Source of the DNA: Tubiluchus corallicola
Taxonomy: Eukaryota > Priapulida > Priapulimorpha > Priapulimorphida > Tubiluchidae
Assembly (NCBI GenBank): GCA_030141605.1
Contig: JAQGDQ010000462.1
Span: forward strand, 117,501 to 140,000
Length of the DNA: 22,500 bases
Direction: 5' to 3'
Positions within the stretch are counted from its first letter, which is position 1. Each line of letters begins with the position of its first letter. The notes beneath the pieces were generated by a model. That model ran no database searches. It was not told the origin of the DNA and saw nothing but the letters and a program-made list of their open reading frames with translations. This document shows, piece by piece, positions 1-10,159 of this stretch. Position numbers and translations under genes: made by a program.

Positions 1-13
1 ACAACCTTTAGAC

Positions 14-47
<34 letters not shown>
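14..47. repeat. (CAA)n microsatellite
   Basis: About eleven uninterrupted CAA triplets close to the left edge. Some LINEs in this kind of genome end in AAC-repeat tails, but the bases next to this run do not resemble the LINE 3' end at 12141, so it is called a simple repeat only. Confidence 0.9.
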
Positions 48-138
48 GCCGTAGTGCACACACTTGTGAATTTGGGGTACCTGCCTGTCGCAGTAATTTA
101 TCTCAAAAATTGAAACAAAAAAAAATAAAAATAAATAC

Positions 139-462
139 CAGTATCAATATAAACTTGGGTGAAATTTCCTGCGATATCTTCTCCACACTTCTTGATACCT
201 TTGTCATTCTTTGGGCAGTTATCAGGACAAAGTTTACCACTTCTTTCAAGGTGATCTTCTAACTGAATATCTGGCTTTTGATGACCACACATACAACATA
301 TTTCACTCCTATTGGTGAAATACGTTACGAAATCTAACTTCGGACAGATCCATGTGCACTTGTTGCCTGAGTGAGTAAAATCTACACGGTAAGGACCAAA
401 TGTAACACGGAATATCAATCCAAATTTCTCTAGATTGTAGCATCCAAGGTAGGCATTGTTTC
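139..462 (-). CDS. WSC-domain exon (exon 3 of the minus-strand WSC gene)
   Basis: This exon encodes a second WSC domain (about 108 codons), an extracellular cysteine-rich module thought to bind carbohydrate. Reading on the minus strand, the acceptor is TGTTTCAG at 470-463 and the exon opens with the last two bases of a split codon. The peptide then runs NNAYLGCYN at the start, KCTWIC, the triple-Cys core CCMCG, LCPDNC and KCGED, and ends near GNFTQVY. That is the usual eight-cysteine WSC spacing plus one extra Cys. It ends in a phase 1 donor (G|GTATTT, donor GT at 138-137). At 324 nt it is a symmetric phase 1-1 exon and joins exon 2 in frame. Without the donor the frame hits a stop about 40 bases later, which supports splicing. 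Later exons lie beyond the left edge, so the full architecture (further WSC, kringle, lectin or transmembrane parts) is unknown. The WSC call rests on remembered family spacing. Confidence 0.68.
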
Positions 463-2158
463 CTGAAACACATATGGCTGAATTATCGAATCAATATACA
501 AAAACAATCGAATATCGGTGATACGATATCCAGGAGGGACATAACATTTTTTTAGTACTGAGCGTTTTTGGTAGTAGTATATGCTACTTCTAATACAAAA
601 TAGTAATTAATAGACATGCGAAGTCTGTAGATCGATTTTGTGAAATTTAATCAGTGAACATAATTTAAGCTTGTTTAACACGGTTTCCCCACATTACAAA
701 CTACAGATTAAATTACAGTAATTTTTATGTCAAGTACAAAATGCGTTTCATCTCCAATTTTTCCTTCAATGAAATATCTACATATTCGATTGCTAACAGG
801 TATTTTGGGTTACAATGCAGGCCTTTATCTATATACAAGTTGTGAGAACTGATACACAGTTTAACAAAGTTCGATCTTAGTACATGATTATGTACAAAAG
901 AAGATACTTCTCAGTTTCAAATTGTTGCTTAAATTTTTAAATAGGTTCGTAGTTTATTAGCTTCGCCTGTTTTGCCTGTTACTTTAGTAACACATTCCTT
1001 CCAGTATATTTTATAACTTGTCCTTTAAAGCATGTAGATTTGGTTTGATCGACCCCTTACTGTTCCCAGATATGAGAAAAGTCCAAATGACGTAAAATGT
1101 TTCTTGCAAATTGTAACCAACATCCCGTATTTTGGTTTAGAAGAATTAATTTTCTTTTGTAGGTTTGGTATATCAATGTATTTTGTGGAGAGTTCAGTAT
1201 TTAAGCCAGTATTTTATTGTCCTAGTTATAACGCCCACGTATAGAGGGAAGCGACCCAACTCTCCCCTGACCGCATGATTAACCAAAAATTTATTGTTGC
1301 CAAGAGCCAACTTACATAACTTTACATTAGGTAATTCTATGAGTAAATCATCGTATATATTTTCAGTTGTAATTTCATAATTTTTTTTATATTTTTCTAC
1401 TATTAAACGAGAAGGGGGACCAACACTCTGAAACATTTAATGTGATTGGTTTTATTAACTATCAATTAAGTGTGTTAACAATTTGTAGCTTAAATTATCC
1501 CCACAGGATTTTCCTTGAATTTGAAAAAATTACTTCCTTTGTTGCATAATTCTTTTTTTTTGCTTTGGTAAATGACCTGCTTGCATTAAGTACTATTGAA
1601 ATCTACCCCATCTTTAGACATCCCTCTGGCTAGGCGCATGCATCTAATTAGTTGCACGTGCCATGGGACAAAAGACCAAGTTAAAAGCAGTTGCAATGCT
1701 TTAGTGTAATCTTGTCCAGCAGCAATGCTATTCTGATTATCTTAACGTACATAGAAGCACAGACTTATTTTAAGCAGGTTGGTGCGCTGATTATATGCAT
1801 TTCAAGCATTTTGCGTGTTTGTTGAAAAAACTTTAGAAAATGTAAACTGTATAGTGACAGCATATACATATATCAGATATCATATCAGCATACAGGATCA
1901 TATTTTCTGCATAAGTATCCAATGGATTGCAGCTTCGCGCACATGCAAAAAATGAACATTATGAAGCGAGAGTTTTAAACATCCTCAAAGATACGAGTTA
2001 ATTTTTCTTATGAAACTCTTTCTGCTCAGCATTTTAAAGAAACTGACCTGTAAACGTGAACCAAATGCTTGTGCAATTTCATATTTGAAATAAGAACAGA
2101 AACTAGTATAAGAATATAAATAGTTCGTCTTACAGAATGGATTGTGGTATACACTAAC
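463..2158 (-). other. Intron 2 of the WSC gene
   Basis: Inferred intron between the two WSC exons, with donor GTTAGT at 2158-2153 and acceptor TTTCAG ending at 463. It is AT-rich and holds a LINE fragment (1194-1436). I looked for a further WSC exon by its Gly-Cys-Tyr start (reverse-strand GTAGCA pattern) and saw none. Nothing else recognisable is present. Confidence 0.55.
1194..1436 (-). pseudogene. LINE reverse-transcriptase protein, C-terminal fragment
   Basis: An 80-codon open stretch whose last ~45 residues carry a pattern familiar from the region downstream of the RT domain in many invertebrate and fish non-LTR retrotransposons: CKLALG, then N-x2-VRGELGRFPLY and finally IKYWLKY. The remembered family form is CK-x2-LG ... 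N-x-AVRGELGR-x-PL ... YW. The part upstream of CKLALG is not recognisable and no RT catalytic motif (YxDD) is present, so only a short piece of the protein remains. It lies in an intron in the same orientation as the host WSC gene. It is too short to assign to a clade. Confidence 0.6.
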
Positions 2159-2500
2159 CTCGCCGATATAGGCTGCCATACGAGGCTTCAAATTGCGCTC
2201 CACACGGTTCTGGATTAATGAGACTACCATATCTTATACATGTTTGATCACAAAAAGCCTGACTACTCACGGTCTCGGGTGAAAAATTACTACTGTTGCT
2301 GCATACGCACAGCATCGGACCTCCAATTAGACTAGCATAATAGCCCATGTAAAGGTATCTTGGCCCTGGAAATGTGGTAGCTCTTCCAATGCATAACTGT
2401 CTACATTCATAAGTTTGGAAGAAACTGCTGGACTTCTGTATTTCAAACAAGCTTGAATTGTAGCAGCCAATTGTGCGATAGCTCTCCCCGATAGTAAGTG
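2159..2500 (-). CDS. WSC-domain exon (exon 2 of the minus-strand WSC gene)
   Basis: Encodes the first WSC domain (114 codons). The acceptor TTATTTTCAG (2510-2501) has a good pyrimidine tract. The peptide starts ALTIGESYRTIGCYN and has the eight-Cys layout: GCY, ECRQLC, LCVCS, FCDQTC and PCGAQ, ending ASYGSLYRR. This matches the family pattern of an opening GCY, a C-x3-C helix, a C-x-C core, C-x3-C and a final CG followed by a Tyr-rich strand. The donor is CGAG|GTTAGT at 2159/2158, phase 1, and reading through it gives an immediate stop. The exon is 342 nt, symmetric phase 1-1, and joins the signal-peptide exon (4167-4227) and exon 3 (139-462) in frame. WSC proteins are typically secreted or cell-surface glycan-binding or wall/stress-sensor proteins; the ligand here cannot be predicted. 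Confidence 0.72.
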
Positions 2501-4166
2501 CTGAAAATAAAGACGGTGAAGTTATTGCACACTATTACTGGCACCTTCATCATCTTACAATTTCTACTTTTCCTGTAAACTGAGACTTTTTTACCAAACA
2601 GTGTTCAAATAGCGGTGCCCGATAGGCATTCGTAATTTTGACAGTAAAATATTGTGGGAGTTGATATGACGAAGTGTACCTGTACCTTTATTCCTGTTTG
2701 TTCCAGTACTGGATTAAGCACCCACTACCTGGTGCTCCAGCTGTTGCTTTTTCCGCGTTTCACCCCCTGCACGTCTCGTGCCTCAAAGCATACGCAGCGT
2801 GTGATACAAAATATGCGACATTATGAATAAAACATTAGGCCTATTATTATTGTTATTATTACCAAAACATTATTATTCCACTTTATTATAATGATTTCAA
2901 AATAAAATTTCAGTTAATAAAAACGAAGGTATCGTGCCTAAAAAGAGCAAAGCATTCACCATTTATAGTACGATTTCGATTTATTTTTTGCGATCTAAGT
3001 GTCTCTGAGCGTTGGTGCCTACAGTTGAATTGAACTGGACAATTTGATTTCTTTCCTACAGCTCCGTAGACACCTGCTTATGGGTTAATCAACTCAACTT
3101 TAAACCTACTAAACGGTAGATAATTTCTCTCAGCAAGCATGGATGTTTTTCAACGAAACAGCCAACTATTTCCAAAGAACAGACTTTTCTGGAGGCCTTT
3201 TAGCAGTTTGTACAAGTTTGCAGTGTGCACTTGAGTCGGTGGCAGAAACAGGTTCCAGAAAAGTACTGCTTAGCCTAAACGTACACATATTAGTAGCATC
3301 AGCAGTCACAGTCTGGGATTTTCTTATACATCAAGACTATGGCTTTTACTAAATTACAGCAAATACACAAGCGCAAAAAATATTTGAGCACGAAGATTAC
3401 ACCCTCATGCGTAATTGCAAGTTTACGTTAGAATGGTGTCTAAAGGTCTTGGTAATGCCCGAGCTGGGCACTTGGGGATGAGCTCCCAGTGACCTACAAA
3501 GTGGCTCCAAAAGGCTTGTGCAACTCTACCACCTCTGCCAGACAAACTCCTACGCTCTGCCTCCTCGTGGCGACACTGGTTTTACTAAATGAGCTAGGTG
3601 TGAAAGCGAGCTATTGGCGCTATAACCGATAAAAATGCTTGCGGTATGCCCACACTGTATCTCGACACTAGGCGGAGGAGCTGCACAAGCAGCCAACGGC
3701 TAGAGGGCGGAGGAGGTCAAGTGACCCAACGGGATATATGGATCTCCATATACCTTGCCCAAGCGTGCGCCCTGGAGAGGCCACTTCAGTGACAGAAACA
3801 ACGTTTCACAGATTTATTTATACTGTACAAGCCTGGCTCACTAGAAAGCAAGCTTTAAAATTGTGATGCCTAGTGATACACAGTTCCAGTAAGCCTTTAT
3901 TTCTTATCACCGTGACTTTGCTTTTCAATATTTTCATAATGCAAAAATAGGAGCACTATAGAGAACAGTGTCCTTTGTCACCAGTTTTAGAGTTTCGATT
4001 TTTTATCGTTTGATTTAATACATTTAAAATTTTAAACGTCTTTTTGCTAAACTGTCCAAATTAAATCTGATCAAAGTTTACAACGGTTAGAAACCAAGTT
4101 AAGTTTTTCAGAAAGAAACAGTGATGACATCTATTAATAATTATTATAAATAATAGCTAGCCTTAC
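2501..4166 (-). other. Intron 1 of the WSC gene
   Basis: Inferred 1.67-kb intron between the signal-peptide exon (donor GTAAGG at 4166-4161) and the first WSC exon. It contains short ATT runs around 2843-2860 and a GC-rich block at 3440-3790. A 69-codon plus-strand ORF at 3143-3352 has no recognisable similarity and is treated as chance. Confidence 0.5.
3440..3790. other. GC-rich block, possible repeat insertion
   Basis: By eye this ~350-bp stretch is clearly richer in G+C than the surrounding AT-rich intron, with CTGCCTCCTCGTGG-, GGCGGAGGAG- and GGGCGGAGGAGG-like runs. GGCGGAGGAG appears twice within about 35 bases (near 3671 and 3707). No long ORF, tRNA-like B box or known repeat end is seen. 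A SINE-like or other mobile insertion is the leading guess. Confidence 0.3.
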
Positions 4167-4227
4167 CGTATTTAACGAGGAACATCGATGAAGAGAAAAA
4201 AATCAACAAGATCGTAAATTTCTCCAT
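4167..4227 (-). CDS. Signal-peptide exon, translation start of the WSC gene
   Basis: On the minus strand an ATG at 4227 opens 20 codons starting MEKFTILLIFF, followed by a Ser-rich then hydrophobic run ending in VKY: a short charged n-region and a hydrophobic core typical of an ER signal peptide. The exon ends with a strong phase 1 donor, TACG|GTAAGG (donor GT at 4166-4165). This phase fits the acceptor of the first WSC exon at 2500 and gives ...VKY-ALTIG..., with likely cleavage near the junction. It is too short to appear as a conventional ORF. An upstream ATG at 4246 in another frame would give a 24-codon uORF overlapping this start if the transcript begins upstream of it. Evidence is the combination of signal peptide, donor and matching phase; a transcript would confirm it. 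Confidence 0.62.
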
Positions 4228-4536
4228 ATCTGCACTGCCGCTGCATTACTTGCTGATTCAGTCACAAAAACACTGAAAAACTAACTCTTGCGAAATGGAA
4301 CTTGAGCGCGTCAAAGACGTAAACTGTGGCCATTGTTTCTGATTAAATATGCGATTGTTCACGTCACCCGCATTGTTTTACGGAGTTCCAGTTAGAATAA
4401 TGGTTTAACAAGACGTGAAGTAATACAGGCCCATCCTCCTTTTGCGTAGCACTAAAACACAATAGGCTGCCAAACGAATGACAGATTGAAAACGAAATAA
4501 AACTAAAATTGAACAAAGTCGTCCTATGGAGTTCAT
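4228..4536 (-). promoter_or_regulatory. Presumed 5' flank/promoter of the WSC gene
   Basis: The ~310 bases upstream of the signal-peptide exon hold no other gene. On the minus strand there is an AT-rich CATATTTAA stretch near 4350 that could act as a TATA-like element, and a TGACGTGA motif (half-CRE-like) near 4360. Both are common words, so the promoter call comes from position only. The 48-bp minisatellite starts immediately upstream. Confidence 0.25.
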
Positions 4537-5593
4537 TGATCCTTTTCTGTGTTCATTTGTACGTTTGCTTATCTGTCTGTGCGTCTATTTGATTCTGTGT
4601 TTGTTTGTGTGTTAGTTTGTCTGTCTGTACGTCTATTTGATTCTGTGTTTATTTGTGCGTTTGCTCGTCTGTCTGTACATCAATTTGATTGTGTGTTTAT
4701 TTGTGCGTTTGCTCGTCTGTCTGTACGTCTATTTGATCCTGTGTTTATTTGTACGTTTGCTCGTCTGTCTGTACATCTATTTGATTCTGTGTTTATTTGT
4801 GCGTTTGCTCGTCTGTCTGTACGTCTATTTGATCCTGTGTTTATTTGTGCGTTTGCTCGTCTGTCTGTACGTCTATTTGATCCTGTGTTTATTTGTACGT
4901 TTGCTCGTCTGTCTGTACATCTATTTGATTCTGTGTTTATTTGTACGTTTGCTCGTCTGTCTGTACATCTATTTGATTCTGTGTTTATTTGTACGTTTGC
5001 TCGTCTGTCTGTACATCTATTTGATTCTGTGTTTATTTGTACGTTTGCTCGTCTGCCTGTACATCTATTTGATTCTGTGTTCATTTGTGCGTTTGCTCGT
5101 CTGTCTGTACATCTATTTGATTCTGTGTTCATTTGTGCGTTTGCTCGTCTGTCTGTACATCTATTTGATTCTGTGTTTATTTGTGCGTTTGCTCGTCTGT
5201 CTGTACATCTATTTGATTCTGTACTTATTCGTACGTTTGCTCGTCTGTCTGTACCACTATTTGATTCTGTGTTTATTTGTGCGTTTGCTCGTCTGTCTGT
5301 ACATCTATTTGATTCTGTGTTCATTTGTGCGTTTGCTTGTCTGTCTGTACATCTATTTGATTCTGTGTTTATTTGTGCGTTTGCTCGCCTGTCTGTACAT
5401 CTATTTGATTCTGTGTTTATTTGTGCGTTTGCTCGTCTGTCTGTACATCTATTTGATTCTGTACTTATTCGTACGTTTGCTAGCCTGTCTGTACATCTAT
5501 TTGATTCTGTACTTATTCGTACGTTTGCTCGTCTGTCTGTACATCTATTTGATTCTGTACTTATTCGTTTGCTTGATTTGCTTTGTTTGTTTC
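4537..5593. repeat. 48-bp minisatellite, 21 regular copies plus degenerate ends
   Basis: The motif CTATTTGATTCTGTG recurs at 4585, 4633, 4681 and then every 48 bases to 5545 with no insertion or deletion, giving 21 unit starts. A degenerate copy precedes 4585 and a fading partial copy follows 5545. The unit is T-rich on the plus strand (GTTTGCTCGTCTGTCTGTAC core). Because 48 is divisible by three, long ORFs stay open in two plus frames (4549-5616 and 4637-5623) and one minus frame (5324-4680) with 16-residue periodicity. These follow from the repeat and none has the marks of a gene. Variants (GTGTTCATTTG, GTACTTATTCG, first-copy divergence) suggest local unit duplications. Confidence 0.95.
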
Positions 5594-7736
5594 TTTCTCA
5601 CTGTGACGCAGTGTAATAATTAAGTCTAGACGTTAGGAAATCAGAGTACTGTGTTCAGGGTTCTCGAGCGTTTCCGTCCCTTTTACATGCTAAATCTACA
5701 GGATAATCATTCATTTGTGTAGACTACGTGAATTCGTGTCACTGGTGGAACACTAATAGCTAATATTTAGATTTAGAACTTAATCAGTAAAACGATGATA
5801 GGAAAATTGAATTGGTAACAATTTCAAACAATATCTAATTCCCCCAAAATTAACGTTGGCCGGCTATCTTCTGTCTCTCATCAGGCTTTTGGCTCTATCA
5901 ACCACGCTGTTGAGTCTCCAACCATACCACATCAGCTTTTCATCTCCAGCAGTCAGCCACGTCCTCGCCAGCAACCATTTGCAAATGGACCACGCTTAAA
6001 AACTGCTCTAACAATCCAGCTTTTGAACTCGTACCTGGTTGCCTCGGGAGTGAACTCTTGCCTGGTTGCTTCAAACTCCCAGTAATAAAGCCAGATATTG
6101 TCCTTTTGCAGGGTGACAAACAGAACCTTCAGACAAATAGACAGACCATTCGTCCATCTTACAAAACACGTAATGTTATACAAGTTTAAATAAACAGTGC
6201 AATAAATCAATCAGGTAATTAGATCATTAATTATGCACACACAACATCATAGGAAAGATATATCAAAATAGGTGTTGCGACAATGATGGGTGGTATAACC
6301 GATCATCACACTCACCTTGATCTCTTTGTTGTTTGTGGTCTACAGATTTTTTGTTCTGGCTATGATTATAACACTTCCCTAGACCTGTCCTTTTAGTTTC
6401 AAATTTTGCAGCTATTGAAACGTTTTTACATGTAAAACAACTAACGTAACAAAACTATAGCAAGTGAGCTGCTATAATACTTGAAACAAAATTAATTTTA
6501 AAAATCAATCATGAGATCAAAAACCTATCCTAGAGCTAACATCCTACATTGTGCTGTCACATAAGAGGTTTTGCAAAACCATTTTGAGCGTATACATTGT
6601 GATGGTTTTTGGATTTTGGAAGACATCAGTATCCTAGATAAATACAGAACAGAGTAATATTCAGGAAAATAAACAATACAACACTGATGCCCACAACGAA
6701 GAAATAGTTAACGAAAAACTATTCAACGTGAAAGCTTTAGATAGCAGACAAGATTGCCGAAAATGTTCGATTCAGTAACAGAATTAAACAAACAGTCATA
6801 AAAGCTAGCAATATGATACTGTAGAAGTTTTGTGTTTTTAACATTGCTTTAAAGGGGGAATATCATGCAAATCAAGTTAAACGTATTTTATAGTTGCCTT
6901 CCCTGTGAACAACTTGCAGAAATTTTTTAGCAGTACGCTCTCTAATTAATTAGCAATTAACGTTTTTGCAGGAAATGCCATGGAGCTGCGCTTACGCCTC
7001 TCACGGTGAAATAATGAGAGTATACACGCAGCGTGTTGTGATACTGCTCTACACGACTGGGCTAAAAATAAAGCTGTTATTACAACATTTCAGTATTTGA
7101 TCTTTGGGTTGGATAGGTAGTCAGCTGATAGAAACGATTGTAATTACACTCGTTCGAATGTTTTCATCAAATTCTGCAAAAGCGATATATTTTACTACCG
7201 TCGAAAGTTAGAGGTCCATTATAGTATATTCTAATAGAGGTAAACAATCATTGCACAAAAGTAGACTGGCCTACATCATATTGTGAAAATTCTTGAGGCA
7301 TTAATTGAAAACATCGTCAGCAATACAAGTTGCAAAAGTGTGGGCCTTGGTAACAAAAGTTCTTTTCTTGTAAAACAAGTAAGTAACTTCATTGTGCTAG
7401 AAGAATTAATGAATTTGTAAACACAGAGAAACTCATTGAAGCATAAATATAATACCAGTGTGACAATTTTTAGTGGCAGCTTCATTTTATCAGACTTGAT
7501 AAAAAAATGTGTGAACCCCATGGACACATAGACTATAACATATTAGCTTATTCGTGACACACAAAATCAAAGATATGGTAATTGAAAAAAAATTGTCTAA
7601 AGTTTTAAAAAAAAAATAGTTACGAGGGGCGAACATACAGAAAAGTTGCCAATCAAGAATTTGTGTTTCGGAGAAACATTTTATTATACACATTACCAAC
7701 ATGGGTAAGACAAGTATGAAGCCTATATAGAAGCAG
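5594..7736. other. AT-rich stretch without a recognisable gene
   Basis: About 2.1 kb. Short ORFs at 5953-6210, 7276-7527 and 7490-7837 (minus) have no known motif and are probably chance or old repeat debris. A strong-looking donor (CAAG|GTGAGT, minus strand, near 6316) follows ~30 open codons but has no convincing acceptor. No RNA gene or clear repeat was seen. Confidence 0.5.
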
Positions 7737-8690
7737 CTAGAATTCACTAATGTAGTAATATCGACGGCATGAGGAAGCACACAGAGCCTCACGGTCGGTT
7801 CGAGGCTGATTAACGCCATTGTTATGAGAAAATGCAATGACGTTCAGTTACAATGAGTTGTGAAACAATGTGCAAACTTGTCGTGCGAATTTCGAGAGAT
7901 ATTCGCTCGTTCTTCACTCGAAAAAACTTAAATAGCAAAAAACGCGAGGAAAATTATTTAGAATTTCACACTAATGATTTGCCACAAAATACAGTCGCTG
8001 GGTGTTTTGGTGACTGTTGGACTGTTCGAAAACGTTCGATCGTTGCAAAAACGTCGAGACCCCGTGATATCCTAGCTCAGGGGAGTGCACACTGCGGCCG
8101 GCGAAGAGGTTTGTCACCGTAATGAAAGTGCGGCCCACCCGATCCAACTGAAGTCCGCGCCACTATCACAAGCATAGAGCGGGTAGTTTTTTCCTTTAGA
8201 TCGGATGGCATTAACCCTTACAAAACCGTTGTCACTTAATGTCACTGTCGGACATGACGAAATTTAACGTTGCTCACTTGGAACACAAAAAAGCGAGTAA
8301 TCGCAGAACACAGCAAACTATCACGGAAGCCGCCATTCAAACGCTCAAATGTGCAAGAAATGCGAGAAATAATCTGATTGGCTGGTAGGAAGACCAATTT
8401 TATTAGAATGATCTTAAATTTTTTGTCTTGATGCGAAAGAATCTTTTACATCAGTGTGGCGATTTTCAAGCGATTTCGTTTTTTTCTTATAACATCTTGA
8501 TGAAAACTTCGGTAGCTTTTTGCGCCACTTGAAATAACACCGGAGTTTAGTAAAGTTGAAAAAAATCGTGTAACAAAACCTTTGTATACATGTATTCGAT
8601 TTTTCAGGAGAATTGCATGACTTGCTATACAATTTCGCTGGCCTATGAAACACGAAGCGCCGGCTATGATACTCGTTAGTTGTCATGAAG
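7737..8690 (+). mobile_element. Dispersed repeat family, copy A
   Basis: Aligns by eye with copy B (13496-14180) in two blocks. Block 1 is 7737-8030: shared GAATTCACTAAT, then CGAGGCTGATTAACGCCATTG, then GTGCGAATTTCGAG / GTGTGAATTTCGAG and TTGGTGACTGTTG. Block 2 is 8446-8690: TTTTCAAGCGATTT, GCGCCACTTGAAATAACAC, TAGTAAAGTTGAA and CGATTTTTCA. The middle ~420 bases (8040-8445), locally GC-rich, are absent from copy B. Block 2 also matches copy C (16688-16820) in reverse complement. The minus-strand ORF at 8414-8686 is the shadow of this conservation. Element class is unknown: no transposase, LTR or clean terminal repeat was recognised. Confidence 0.7.
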
Positions 8691-8807
8691 TTCGGGTTTC
8701 ACGATTCACCTGCGGCAAGGAAGCCAAGGTGAATTGACTTACGTATGGTTTGATAAGTAACCTAGTCAAAATATTTTTAGCTGCTGAGCTGACATGAAAG
8801 ACACAAA

Positions 8808-9297
8808 ATGTTTACTGAGCGTTATGGCAGCAGGAAAAATTCTTGTTTTTTGTTTACTGTCGCCCCAAAGCATGGTGTGCATGTTGAGCTAATTTTCAAG
8901 TCTGCTGATGCCCGATTAGAAGCTGGCAAATATGGAATGGCGTGTGAAGAGGAAGAGATTGTAGTTACGCCTGGTGGTTTAATGAGTGTTACGCAAACAC
9001 AGGGTACCGGTCCTGGAGCCTTCCCTAAACCGAGTGTGATGAAGAGAATGTTTCCTGACTTGCTTTCTGTAACTGATGGGATATATCAAACACCTGTGGT
9101 ATAATCCACCTGTCTCTACTACATTACGTTTTCCCGGAATTTTTCCTGGCGATATGAAACACTTATTCTTGCCCAAGCTTCCCAATCCTAAAAGTATTAC
9201 TCTAGAATCTCTTGTCACGGTAGATGCGGAAGTAGCTAAAATGCTTTTACTGTTGCAGCAAGCGAAACTTGAGGCTGATGTTCAAACTCAAGATTAG
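8808..9297 (+). pseudogene. Broken ORF at the 5' side of the Gypsy-like relic
   Basis: Two overlapping plus-strand open stretches: 8808-9104 (98 codons, acidic patch EEEE) and 9076-9297 (73 codons, ending AKMLLLLQQAKLEAD). The Leu/Lys/Glu-rich end of the second runs by a frameshift into an RLELELE stretch just after 9295. This resembles the helical segment often seen in gag proteins of Ty3/Gypsy elements, so the 3' half is probably gag. The function of 8808-9075 is not recognised; it may be leader, LTR or an unrelated ORF. Confidence 0.4.
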
Positions 9298-10110
9298 AGC
9301 TGGAACTCGAAATGTCTACAAACAGGTTGGTACACAGAGAAGCTGCCACTCCCTTGAGTGTAGGAGCCTCAGTTCTTCTATTGTGTAAGGGACCTAGTTT
9401 GCCTGCGTCAATTCAGAGAGTGAAGCTTGGCAAACACGATGAGGATGGCAAAGACGATATGCAGGCTTTCCTGGATTAGTTCCAAACTTGTGCAGCTGCA
9501 AATGGCATTGCTAAAGCTCACTGTGTGCTTCATTGGGACCCGGTTTCAGTGGGCGGGCAGCAGATGCCCTTCACCAAATATAAGTTGAGCAGTTGCAAAA
9601 CTATCCTGCCCTTTTGAGCTCTGATCTTTAGCTTGAGCATTTTAGGAAAACGCCAAATCTGATAATGAATGCAACCGTCAGTCGCATCTGAGAATGGACC
9701 GTGTATTGCTAGACTGGCAAATCTCTATTGGGGCAAATACAGTGGACAAGGTCCTTAAAGCTTTCATCGTGGAGCAGTTCTTACTCACATGCAAAGAGAA
9801 CTAACTATGTATTTACTGCAAGAAAGCGTGGGGCCACACAGAGCTTTATCAGAAAAAGCTCACCAGTATGTCACCACTCAGTCAGTCAAAATGACTCATA
9901 AACTAACCGTTCAGCATCGTAAGACCAGTCCAGTCAAAATTCTAACAAAACTAGTACGAGTGCTGGTGTGAGTGGTAGAAATACGAGAGTAGACTGCTAT
10001 ACATGCTGGAAACTGGGGCATAAAACCAACCAATGTCGTTCACGTGCCACTATTGAAAACAGACGAAAGGGTTTAGAAACCAAGCAAGATGACTTCAAGT
10101 CTAACAGGAC
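9200..10110 (+). pseudogene. gag: Ty3/Gypsy-like gag pseudogene with CCHC zinc knuckle
   Basis: A gag-type protein can be followed through several frames. It has a Leu/Glu-rich helix (to ~9315), a DMQAFLD-stop-FQTCA segment near 9455-9490, a nonsense-riddled middle, then DRVLLDW near 9690-9720, VEQFLLTC near 9770-9790, and ELTMYLLQESVGP followed by AHQY (9797-9870). This order resembles the SCAN-like capsid region of some Gypsy gag proteins (W..., EQF, LxxYLxE, A-x2-Y). A complete zinc knuckle CYTCWKLGHKTNQC (C-x2-C-x4-H-x4-C) lies at 9995-10036 in the ORF starting at 9968. At least two in-frame stops and several frameshifts make it inactive. In the intact element gag would package the retrotransposon RNA. 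Confidence 0.65.
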
Positions 10111-10159
10111 TGCTCATATGGGTAAAAGAAAATGGCAGCCTTCAGTTGATAAAATGCTA

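Noticed and set aside
14-47. CAA run as an AAC-type LINE tail
   Set aside because: The preceding bases (ACAACCTTTAGACA) do not match the 3' UTR of the LINE at 12141 in either orientation.
2745-2830. Similarity between 2745-2830 and 6990-7060 (ACGCAGCGTGT..GATAC)
   Set aside because: The match covers only about 20 bases with gaps; too short to call a repeat family.
3143-3352. 69-codon plus-strand ORF
   Set aside because: No domain, inside an intron of the opposite-strand gene, and no splice support.
4549-5616. 355- and 328-codon plus-strand ORFs and a 214-codon minus ORF as repeat-protein genes
   Set aside because: All three exist because the 48-bp unit is a codon multiple without stops in those frames. 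No start context, splice site or non-repetitive domain supports a gene.
5870-5985. Minus-strand open stretch ending in ...SLMRDRR-stop as a gene terminus
   Set aside because: Only about 40 codons, with no motif and no splice acceptor in phase; likely chance or repeat debris.
6316-6420. Possible minus-strand exon ending CAAG|GTGAGT
   Set aside because: The donor is good and ~30 codons are open, but the candidate acceptor (TTTCAATAG) lacks a pyrimidine tract and the peptide matches nothing I know.
7788-7812. tRNA-like B box (GGTTCGAGGCT) suggesting a SINE in copy A
   Set aside because: Copy B has CTGGCTCGAGGCT at this place, no A box lies at proper distance, and no cloverleaf can be drawn.
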